From: an uncultured bacterium
GTDB lineage: Bacteria; Cyanobacteriota; Vampirovibrionia; Gastranaerophilales; Gastranaerophilaceae
Assembly (NCBI GenBank): GCA_902798645.1
Contig: CADBXV010000007.1
Span: 1 to 37,977 of the forward strand
Direction of reading: 5' to 3'
DNA: 37,977 nucleotides
Positions 31,745 to 37,977 of this stretch are shown here, one piece after another; position 1 is the first letter of the stretch, and each line of letters opens with the position of its first letter. The translations under genes and the position numbers were made by a program. The notes under the pieces were generated by a model. That model had not been told where the DNA came from, searched no databases, and worked only from the letters and a program-made list of their open reading frames with translations.

Positions 31745-33601
31745 ATGGCAGGAGAAGAGTTTAAGGAAAAACCGAGAAAAAAAGGTATAACTGCTCAAAC
31801 AAGACTTATCATAACAGGTTTGTTTGTGAGTACAGTGTTTATCTTTTTGGTGGCGTGTTTTGCAACTTATAGTATCGGACAAAACATGAATAAAGCGTAC
31901 AAAAATTTTGCTCAAGTTTTGTCAAAAACGCTTGCTATAGAAGGTGTTGAAGTTACTAAAGAACTTCCGGAGCTTGCTAAATATGATGCACTCAGAACAA
32001 ATTCTATATCGGTATTAAAAAGTAATGATGATATTGCTTTTATTATTTTTAAAGATCCGGCGTCAAAGATAATATATTCCAGTAAAGATGATTATTCAGA
32101 GCAAGCCGAAAAAGCGAGAATTACTGTAAGCTCTCCGATGATTGTTAAAAACGGAAGTCTTACAACAAATGCAGGCTCTGTTACAGTAGGACTTTCCGGC
32201 GATATAATGGATAAGGTAACCGCAACTTCAAGAAGTTCACTTGCTTTAGTATTTGTTCTGGCATGGTTTGTAATTCTGGGCATTATTTATATGAACTCAT
32301 CAATTATTACAAGAGAACTTCGTAAGCTTCATCAGGGTGTTAAAAAGATTTCTTCAGGTGAATTCGGGTATATGCTTGATGATAAGGATGCGGATAACGA
32401 GATTAAAGAACTGTATAGTGCATTTAATGACATGTCCGAGCGTTTAAGCAAATATAATGAACAGACAATAGAAAGTCTTACATTTGAGCGCAACAAGCTT
32501 GAATCAGTCCTTATGAGTATTGTTAACGGCGTTGTTGTTTGTGACAACCATGATAAAGTAATAATGGTAAATAATTACGCAAAACGTCTGCTTGAAGTGG
32601 AAGAGGATGATATTTTAAATACTCAAATACAAGATTTTTGCGATTCAACAGGAGAATTTTGTTTTTCGGATAAAATAGCAAAATTCAAAGATACACCGCT
32701 TGATGAAGACGGAAGCCCGATTAATTTTACAATTGAAATTGATCAAAGAATCTTAAAATGTTTGATATCTCCGATGTTTACACGTTCTAATTCTTATGTC
32801 GGGTATATTATCATTATAATTGATGTAACAAAAGAGCATGAAATGGATCAATTGCGTTCAAACTTTATATCTAATGTTTCTCACGAACTCAGAACGCCTG
32901 TAACAGTATTGAGAAGTTATATTGATACTCTTTATAACTTTGGTAATGATTTTGATTTTAATACTCAGAGAGAATTTATCGGAGTTATGAATCAGGAAAT
33001 TATACGTTTAAATCGTATGGTAAATGATATTCTTGATTTCTCACGTTATGAAGCTCAAAATCTGCATTTAGAAAAAACAAAACAAGATATAGTGGAAATA
33101 ATCGAGGATGCTGTAAATCAAGTTCAAGTTCTTGCTAAAGAACATGATTTAACAATTTCTATAATGAAAGAACCTGATCTACCGGAAATTCCTCTTAATG
33201 TTGACAGTATTTCACGTGCATTTATGAATATTCTTTCAAATGCCATAAAATATTCACCTGACGGAAAGAGAATCAAAGTTCGTGCAGAGCGTTCCAGAGA
33301 CGGAGAGTATGTAGAAGTCAGCGTTGAGGATCAAGGGCCTGGGCTTTCCGAAAAAGACCAAAAACGAGTATTTGACCGTTTTTATAGAGTGGAAAATGCA
33401 ACTCATACGGTTAAAGGAACCGGACTCGGTTTACACTTGGTTAAAATAACAATTGAAAAACACCACCAAGGTCAAGTATTTGTTAACTCAAAAGAAGGAG
33501 AGGGTTCAACTTTTGGTTTCCGCTTGCCTATAAACCCTAAAGAAGAGGAGCGGGAAGAATATATCCCAAAACATCAACTTCCTGCCGAAAGTGAAGCATA
33601 A
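31745..33601 (+). CDS. PAS-containing membrane sensor histidine kinase (PhoR/WalK-like)
   Basis: A 618-residue kinase. Helix 1 lies at about 20-44, a sensor region at 45-160, helix 2 at about 163-184, HAMP at about 185-240, and a PAS domain at about 255-370 (IVNGVVVCDNHDKVIMVNNYAKRLL). HisKA has VSHELRTPVTVLRS with phosphoacceptor His380. The ATPase has NILSNAIKYSPDG (N box), EDQGPGLSEKD (G1), FDRFYRVE and KGTGLGLHLVK (G2), all intact. No response regulator is adjacent, so its partner is elsewhere or is shared. The dCMP deaminase gene starts 16 bases after its stop. Confidence 0.94.
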   Translation: MAGEEFKEKPRKKGITAQTRLIITGLFVSTVFIFLVACFATYSIGQNMNKAYKNFAQVLSKTLAIEGVEVTKELPELAKYDALRTNSISVLKSNDDIAFIIFKDPASKIIYSSKDDYSEQAEKARITVSSPMIVKNGSLTTNAGSVTVGLSGDIMDKVTATSRSSLALVFVLAWFVILGIIYMNSSIITRELRKLHQGVKKISSGEFGYMLDDKDADNEIKELYSAFNDMSERLSKYNEQTIESLTFERNKLESVLMSIVNGVVVCDNHDKVIMVNNYAKRLLEVEEDDILNTQIQDFCDSTGEFCFSDKIAKFKDTPLDEDGSPINFTIEIDQRILKCLISPMFTRSNSYVGYIIIIIDVTKEHEMDQLRSNFISNVSHELRTPVTVLRSYIDTLYNFGNDFDFNTQREFIGVMNQEIIRLNRMVNDILDFSRYEAQNLHLEKTKQDIVEIIEDAVNQVQVLAKEHDLTISIMKEPDLPEIPLNVDSISRAFMNILSNAIKYSPDGKRIKVRAERSRDGEYVEVSVEDQGPGLSEKDQKRVFDRFYRVENATHTVKGTGLGLHLVKITIEKHHQGQVFVNSKEGEGSTFGFRLPINPKEEEREEYIPKHQLPAESEA

Positions 33602-33617
33602 ACAAAAGGGGTGTTTT

Positions 33618-34085
33618 ATGAGTATAATAGCTTGGAATGATTATTTTTTGGAGATGGCAAAAACATGCTCACTTCGTTCTAATTGTTTACGTGCGCAGGT
33701 TGGTGCTGTCGTAGTCGGTCAGGACAGAAAAATCAAAGCAACAGGATATAACGGAACACCAAGTGGTGTTGAATCTTGTTATGAACGGGGAGAATGTTAC
33801 AGAATTAAGAATAATATTCCGTCAGGAACTTGTTATGAAACCTGTCGTTCAATTCATGCTGAACAAAATGCAATAATTCAGGCAGGGCAAGACAGGTGTA
33901 TGGGTTCTACAATGTATATTTACGGTCATAATTTTATTTGTATTTTGTGTAAGAGATTTATTGTACAAGCCGGAATAAAAGATGTCTATATTAAAAAAGA
34001 CGATAATTCCGAGATAGTGCATGTGTCGGTTGAAGATATAAAAAGAGAACTTGAAACTGTTCAGGAATTTTTTCTAAATAAATAA
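33618..34085 (+). CDS. dCMP deaminase (ComEB-like)
   Basis: A 155-residue zinc deaminase that converts dCMP to dUMP for thymidylate synthesis. The catalytic HAEQNAI gives His80 and Glu82; zinc cysteines are Cys108 and Cys111 (CILC, where a Pro-Cys is more usual). The GTPSGVESC segment and the CYRI...SGTCYETCRSIHAE stretch are typical of the dCMP type rather than cytidine deaminase. I chose ATG 33618 (MSIIAWNDYF), with AAAGGGG upstream. An earlier start would overlap the kinase gene. It is close behind the histidine kinase on the same strand. Confidence 0.92.
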   Translation: MSIIAWNDYFLEMAKTCSLRSNCLRAQVGAVVVGQDRKIKATGYNGTPSGVESCYERGECYRIKNNIPSGTCYETCRSIHAEQNAIIQAGQDRCMGSTMYIYGHNFICILCKRFIVQAGIKDVYIKKDDNSEIVHVSVEDIKRELETVQEFFLNK

Positions 34086-34107
34086 AAAGGACTTTTATAA
34101 GTCCTTT
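34086..34107 (+). terminator. Hairpin after the dCMP deaminase gene
   Basis: AAAGGACTT (34086-34094) pairs with AAGTCCTTT (34099-34107) around a 4-base loop, directly after the stop codon. Only three T follow in the stem, then AAAATG, so it is a weak terminator. Confidence 0.6.
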
Positions 34108-34168
34108 AAAATGTATATTTTTGAGTCTTTGGAGAAAATTATGCGGGATTTCATCCCATATGACAAAT

Positions 34169-34315
34169 TTAAACAGCGACTTCTTCTTTGAAATAATTGA
34201 CAACAGTGTCCATAACATTGTCAAAGAAGAAGTCCAATTCTTGTGATAATGTATCTTGCATTTCTATTTTTTCTACTTGATTGAATCTTGATAACATTTC
34301 GTTTTCGATATGCAT
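34169..34315 (-). CDS. Small acidic hypothetical protein
   Basis: A 48-residue ORF in the 485-base gap before dnaN, on the minus strand. It starts MHIENEMLSRFNQ, contains LDFFFDNVMDTVV, and ends YFKEEVAV. It is acidic and amphipathic helical, with no Cys and no known motif. A TAGGA/AAAGGA region lies 3-15 bases before the ATG. The rest of the gap (34316-34570) holds regulatory sequence for dnaN. Realness rests on the ribosome-binding site and composition only. Confidence 0.4.
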   Translation of the reverse strand: MHIENEMLSRFNQVEKIEMQDTLSQELDFFFDNVMDTVVNYFKEEVAV

Positions 34316-34416
34316 ATTCCTAAATCCTTTCCTGTATTCTATCCTGTAGGGGTTTTTTGTTTTTGCTTACATTTTATATATCGACATTTTTTTGAAAAAC
34401 TTTAATGTTTTAAATT

Positions 34417-34436
34417 AAATCGTTACAAATCGTTAC
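34417..34436. repeat. Tandem 10-base direct repeat upstream of dnaN
   Basis: Two adjacent copies of AAATCGTTAC about 135 bases before the dnaN start. An 11-mer from it (CGTTACAAATC, 34421-34431) occurs inverted at 1211-1221. It is not a DnaA box. It could be a regulator site. Confidence 0.5.
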
Positions 34437-34504
34437 ATAGCTATTTCTTAATAACGTATTCTGAAAAGTCAAATATTGCCAATATTTAGCCTTAGATATA
34501 CCAC

Positions 34505-34533
34505 TTGTAATATTTACCGCTTTATACTAAAAT
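34505..34533 (+). promoter_or_regulatory. dnaN promoter
   Basis: TTGTAA (34505-34510), a 17-base spacer and TAAAAT (34528-34533), 37 bases before the ATG at 34571. Of the candidate plus-strand promoters, it is among the best matches. Confidence 0.6.
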
Positions 34534-34570
34534 GTCTATGTTATAGGGGTAGAAATAAGGGGATTTATAC

Positions 34571-35692
34571 ATGAAATTCGTTGCAAATAAAGAAGACTTA
34601 CTTAACGGTATAAGAATAATAGAAAGAGCTACTGTTGTTAAAGGTTTACAGCCGGTTTTGGCTAATGTTTTAATAGAAACTGTCGGAGATAGTCAAATAA
34701 AATTATCCGCAACGGATTTTGACTTATCAATTACTACACTTATTAATGCTACGGTTGAGGCAGAAGGTAAATTTACTTTGCCTGCTAAAAAATTGGGTGA
34801 AATCATTTCAAGACTTAATGACGAGTTAATAAAACTTGAACTGAACGGAACAACTGCAACAATTACAAGTAAAAAATCCAAATTTGATATTATCGGTATT
34901 TCGGCAAATGAATTTCCGCAAATAGAAGAAAATATTGCAGAAAATGATTCTATGGAGATAGAAACAGAGCCATTTATTAAAGCAATTAGAGAAGTTGTTT
35001 CCGCTGCGGCAGGATATGAAACCAATAACCTTTTATCTGGTGTTGTTTGTCAGGTTAACAAAAATATTTTGGAAATGGCTGCAACCGACGGTAACAGGCT
35101 TGCAAGAGTAAGAGAGGTAGTTAAAAATTCGTCTACTGATACGGAAAATCCGTTTGAAATGCTTATTTCTTCAAGAATTCTTGCAGAGCTTTCAAAAATT
35201 GCCACTCTTGTAGAATCAGACAATATTAGAATTTGCAAAGAACAAAAGAAAATAGTTATAACAATTGATAAAACAAAAATTATAACTCGTTTAATGCAAG
35301 GTCAATTTCCTAAGTACAATCAGTTAATACCTCAAACATTTCCGAAAGAAGCAGTATTGAACAAAGCTGACTTAATTTCCGCTTTGGAAAGGGTTGCGGT
35401 TATGGTTAATGAAAAGAATAGCATTGTAAAATTTGAATTTGCAGATAATACTCTTAAACTTTCGGGTGATTCTCCGGAAGCAGGTAATTCAGAAGATGAA
35501 GTTGATGCAAAATACATGGCAGAACCGCTTGCAATTGCATTTAATTACAAATTTATTTTGGAATTTTTAAAGATAGTAGAAGCTGAAGAAGTAAAAATTC
35601 AATTGAATTCGTCGCTTTCAGCAACAGTATTTGCGCCATGTTCTGATGAAGATTATATTTATTTGGTAATGCCGGTGCAGTTAAGAGGCTAG
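34571..35692 (+). CDS. dnaN: DNA polymerase III sliding clamp (beta subunit)
   Basis: A 373-residue clamp with three repeated domains (about 1-125, 126-250, 251-373). Typical patterns: MKFVANKEDLLNGIRIIERA at the start, LPAKKLGEIISRL, GVVCQVNKNILEMAATDGNRLA, MQGQFPKYNQLIP and the final YLVMPVQLRG. It forms a ring around DNA and tethers polymerases. AAGGGGA precedes the ATG. dnaA and recF are not next to it within the window, so dnaN here is not in a visible dnaA-dnaN-recF operon. leuD follows 77 bases later after a repeat. Confidence 0.97.
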   Translation: MKFVANKEDLLNGIRIIERATVVKGLQPVLANVLIETVGDSQIKLSATDFDLSITTLINATVEAEGKFTLPAKKLGEIISRLNDELIKLELNGTTATITSKKSKFDIIGISANEFPQIEENIAENDSMEIETEPFIKAIREVVSAAAGYETNNLLSGVVCQVNKNILEMAATDGNRLARVREVVKNSSTDTENPFEMLISSRILAELSKIATLVESDNIRICKEQKKIVITIDKTKIITRLMQGQFPKYNQLIPQTFPKEAVLNKADLISALERVAVMVNEKNSIVKFEFADNTLKLSGDSPEAGNSEDEVDAKYMAEPLAIAFNYKFILEFLKIVEAEEVKIQLNSSLSATVFAPCSDEDYIYLVMPVQLRG

Positions 35693-35703
35693 GAAGTAGT
35701 CCG

Positions 35704-35719
35704 GTAGACTAGAGTCTAC
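35704..35719. repeat. Short palindrome after dnaN
   Basis: GTAGACT and AGTCTAC flank AG, a 16-base inverted repeat 11 bases after the dnaN stop and 11 bases before the REP-like hairpin. It might be part of the same intergenic element. Confidence 0.4.
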
Positions 35720-35730
35720 TAATAAAGTAT

Positions 35731-35750
35731 AGGTTGGGTGAAACCCAACA
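35731..35750. repeat. REP-like hairpin, perfect copy of the GGTGAAACC family
   Basis: GTTGGGT (35733-35739) pairs with ACCCAAC (35743-35749) around GAA. The layout and loop match the copy at 134-154. It lies 20 bases before the leuD start codon and would be in its leader if transcription comes from dnaN. AGGTTGGGT...ACCCAAC repeats are common between cyanobacterial genes. Confidence 0.65.
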
Positions 35751-35769
35751 AATTTTAAAAGGATTTATC

Positions 35770-36264
35770 ATGAGAGGAAAAGCGTTTAAATTTGGGGATA
35801 ACATATCAACAGACCATATAGCACCGGGAAGGTTGTTTCACCTTAGGTCTGATTTGCAGGAATTTTCAAAACATGTATTGGAAGATGCGGATGAAAATTT
35901 TGCAAAAAATATGTCGAAAGGTGATTTTGTGGTTGCAGGAAATAATTTTGGACTTGGCTCATCAAGAGAACATGCTCCGCAAATTATTAAAATTGCAGGT
36001 GTAGGAGCTGTTATTGCCAAATCTTTTGCAAGAATTTTTTACCGTAATGCAATTAATATAGGTCTTTTAGCTATTGAATGTGATACAGACGGTATTGATG
36101 CAGGCGATGAATTGGATTTAGATATCAAAGAAGGTGTACTGAAAAATTTGACAAAAGGTACAATTACTGCAATAGAGCCATTACCGGATGTTATGATAAG
36201 ACTTCTTGAAGACGGCGGTTTGATTGAACATATTAAGAAAAATGGTGATTTGGTATTAGGGTAG
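35770..36264 (+). CDS. leuD: 3-isopropylmalate dehydratase small subunit
   Basis: A 164-residue LeuD swivelling domain that works with the iron-sulfur subunit LeuC in leucine synthesis. Seen: KFGDNISTDHIAPGRL, GDFVVAGNNFGLGSSREHAP with the GxGSSREH substrate loop, and AKSFARIFYRNAINIGL. It is of the short archaeal/cyanobacterial-like HACN type of about 165 residues; homoaconitase is an alternative substrate specificity. I chose ATG 35770 with AAAAGGA upstream; a longer frame would start inside the repeat. leuC is not in the window. It converges with recG. Confidence 0.9.
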   Translation: MRGKAFKFGDNISTDHIAPGRLFHLRSDLQEFSKHVLEDADENFAKNMSKGDFVVAGNNFGLGSSREHAPQIIKIAGVGAVIAKSFARIFYRNAINIGLLAIECDTDGIDAGDELDLDIKEGVLKNLTKGTITAIEPLPDVMIRLLEDGGLIEHIKKNGDLVLG

Positions 36265-36290
36265 TTTATCAAATTGTGTATTTTGATGTA

Positions 36291-37977
36291 TTATCCGGCA
36301 CCAAATAAATCTCCGTCGTAGTTTAGGCTTTTTGTTTCTTTTAAGAGAGGATAGTCTTCTATGTTATAATTTTTAACAAAATCAATTGCCTCTGCCCTTG
36401 CAAGTTCAAGTATTTTTGCATCATTTACGATATCCGCAATAATCATGTCCGGCAGACCGCTTTGTCGAGTTCCTAAAAATTCTCCCGGACCTCTTAGTTG
36501 CAAATCCTTTTCCGCAATAACAAATCCGTCATTTGTTTGTGTCATTATGTTAAGCCTTGCCTTGGTTTCTTGAGAACGAGTTGATGAAGAAAGAATGCAG
36601 TATGATTGCAAATCTGAACGCCCTACTCTGCCTCTAAGCTGATGCAACTGTGAAAGTCCGAATCGTTCTGCATTTTCGATAACTATTACTGTCGCATTCG
36701 GAACATCTACGCCGACTTCAACGACAGTAGTGGAAACAAGAATATCGTATTCTTTATTCTTGAATTTGTTCATAACATCTTCTTTTTCATCATTCTTAAG
36801 CTTTCCGTGTAAAAGTCCTATTTTATAATGAGGAAATACTTCGTTCTGCCACTTTTCTTTTTCTATTGTTGCCGCTTTTGCCGACAATGCTTCACTTTCT
36901 TCTATCAGCGGATAAACAATGTAGGCTTGTCTTCCTGCGTCTACTTCACGTCTTATTAAATCGGCTATTTGTTTACGGGAATTTGTCATTGTAGTGATAA
37001 TTGGTTTTCTGCCTTTTGGAAGCTCATCAATTATTGTTAAATCTAAATCGCCGTTCATTGTTATTGCAAGAGTTCTTGGGATTGGTGTAGCTGTCATTGT
37101 TAAAATTTGAGGATTTTGCGATTTTTTACGAAGTGCCAGACGCTGTTTTACACCAAATCGGTGTTGTTCATCAATAACAACCGCTCCAAGATTGGCAAAG
37201 TCGACGTTATCTTGTATTAGTGCGTGTGTTCCTACTGCTATATCTGCTTGACCATTTCTTAAATTTGTTTCAGATATTTGTCTTTGTTTTTTACCAATAC
37301 TGCCTAAAAATAGCTCTACTTTTATTCCCAGTGGTGAAAGCCAATTAAGCATATTATTGTAATGCTGTTGAGCAAGAATTTCAGTAGGTGCCATAATAGC
37401 AGCTTGATAACCGTTTTCTATTGCTGCTAAAAGCATAATAGTTGCAACAACGGTCTTTCCGCTTCCGACATCTCCTTGAAGCAGTCTTTGCATAGGTTTA
37501 GAAGAATGTAAATCGTTCAAAATTTCATTAACGGCTCTTTGTTGAGCCCCTGTGAGTTTGAAAGGCAGATTGTTAATAAATTTCATAACAAGTCCGTCTT
37601 TTTTTATTTTTAAAGGAATTGAGGACAGATGTTTGTTATTTTCCGCTCTTAGAAGTGCTAATCGTAATTGAATTATAAACAATTCTTCAAATACAAGAGT
37701 ATATCTTGCTTGTTGAAGCTTTTCATTATCACTCGGAAAATGTATTTGTTCAATGGCTTCATTTTTTTCTAAAAGGTGGTATTTTTTTATAATATTATCC
37801 GGCAGAATTGTAGGAATATCATTTTTAAATAATTGAATAGCATTATAAATAATCTTTCGTAAAGCCTTAATATTAAGATTTTCACTTAGCGGATAAATTG
37901 GTACAATACGTGCAAGATTAAGATTTTGATTCTCGGTGACTTCATAATCCATGATTGAGTAGGTAGGTTTATCTAAA
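36291..37977 (-). CDS. recG: ATP-dependent DNA helicase RecG, 5' end beyond window
   Basis: At least 553 residues, open through the window's right edge, so the N-terminus is missing. Present are part of the wedge/OB domain, then helicase motifs: FKLTGAQQRAVNEI (Q-type), LLQGDVGSGKTVVA (Walker A), MAPTEILAQQHY (Ia), VIDEQHRFGVKQR (DExH-type II), TMTATPIPRTL (III), VSTTVVEVGVDVPNAT (V) and QLHQLRGRVGRSD (VI). The end has DLQLRGPGEFLGTRQSGLPD, the RecG C-terminal hook. It remodels stalled replication forks and Holliday junctions. Reading continues in frame as PTYSIMDYEV before the internal Met 37952, so that Met is not the true start. Confidence 0.95.
   Translation of the reverse strand, partial: LDKPTYSIMDYEVTENQNLNLARIVPIYPLSENLNIKALRKIIYNAIQLFKNDIPTILPDNIIKKYHLLEKNEAIEQIHFPSDNEKLQQARYTLVFEELFIIQLRLALLRAENNKHLSSIPLKIKKDGLVMKFINNLPFKLTGAQQRAVNEILNDLHSSKPMQRLLQGDVGSGKTVVATIMLLAAIENGYQAAIMAPTEILAQQHYNNMLNWLSPLGIKVELFLGSIGKKQRQISETNLRNGQADIAVGTHALIQDNVDFANLGAVVIDEQHRFGVKQRLALRKKSQNPQILTMTATPIPRTLAITMNGDLDLTIIDELPKGRKPIITTMTNSRKQIADLIRREVDAGRQAYIVYPLIEESEALSAKAATIEKEKWQNEVFPHYKIGLLHGKLKNDEKEDVMNKFKNKEYDILVSTTVVEVGVDVPNATVIVIENAERFGLSQLHQLRGRVGRSDLQSYCILSSSTRSQETKARLNIMTQTNDGFVIAEKDLQLRGPGEFLGTRQSGLPDMIIADIVNDAKILELARAEAIDFVKNYNIEDYPLLKETKSLNYDGDLFGAG

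Noticed and set aside
34086..34570. Replication origin beside dnaN
   Set aside because: No cluster of DnaA boxes (TTATCCACA-like) was seen, and dnaA is not adjacent within the window.

Overview
The window reads as a chromosomal stretch of an AT-rich, flagellated bacterium with a Gram-negative type envelope. Several proteins look cyanobacterial: FtsZ (GVEFW segment after the glycine-rich loop), PRPP synthetase (C-terminal SVSSLF, GPMVIKNFADGEIYVQI-type core) and LytR-CpsA-Psr. With flagellar genes and no photosynthesis genes, this fits the non-photosynthetic sister lineage Vampirovibrionia/Melainabacteria, perhaps gut Gastranaerophilales. That assignment is inference from remembered family signatures, not a phylogeny.

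Layout. 1-1.3 kb: an unidentified structured element, an ACT-domain protein behind a hairpin leader, a small four-cysteine protein, and a 400-base AT-rich gap. 1.3-4.3 kb: an unusual aromatic-rich protein with a possible M15-like peptidase end, convergent with a fliL-fliM-fliN operon. 4.3-6 kb: an XRE regulator and the decayed remains of a surface-polysaccharide locus (a nucleotidyltransferase with two in-frame stops and a glycosyltransferase truncated at both ends). 6-10 kb: DMT transporter, secreted parvulin, MazG and RluD, separated by dispersed palindromic repeats, plus an orphan coiled-coil-like protein. 10-14.4 kb: accD, accA, lipA and ftsZ. 14.4-18.2 kb: prmA, a two-component pair whose kinase lacks a normal G1 box, and an XRE protein. 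18.2-24.2 kb: a nested inverted-repeat element, prs, a large AsmA/TamB-like protein, panD with a small partner ORF, and rnhB. 24.2-27.3 kb: an XRE regulator with a perfect operator-like palindrome and a divergent unknown gene, ferritin with an unknown partner, and a GT9 glycosyltransferase. 27.4-34.1 kb: LCP protein, second four-cysteine protein, a STAS protein coupled to a fused PP2C phosphatase/HATPase sensor, a PAS-type histidine kinase and dCMP deaminase. 34.1-38 kb: a small acidic ORF, dnaN, leuD and the 3' part of recG, which runs off the window.

Most genes are housekeeping (fatty acid, lipoate, pantothenate and leucine biosynthesis, DNA replication and repair, division). The more individual content is regulatory and envelope-related: a partner-switch module with kinase and phosphatase domains in one membrane protein, two histidine kinases, three small XRE regulators and several families of intergenic hairpin repeats. 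No tRNA, rRNA, CRISPR array, transposase or integrase gene was recognised. I do not see one clear new system. The best candidates for undescribed biology are the paired four-cysteine proteins, the nested-stem element next to prs, the XRE/palindrome/divergent-gene unit and the aromatic-rich peptidase-like protein.
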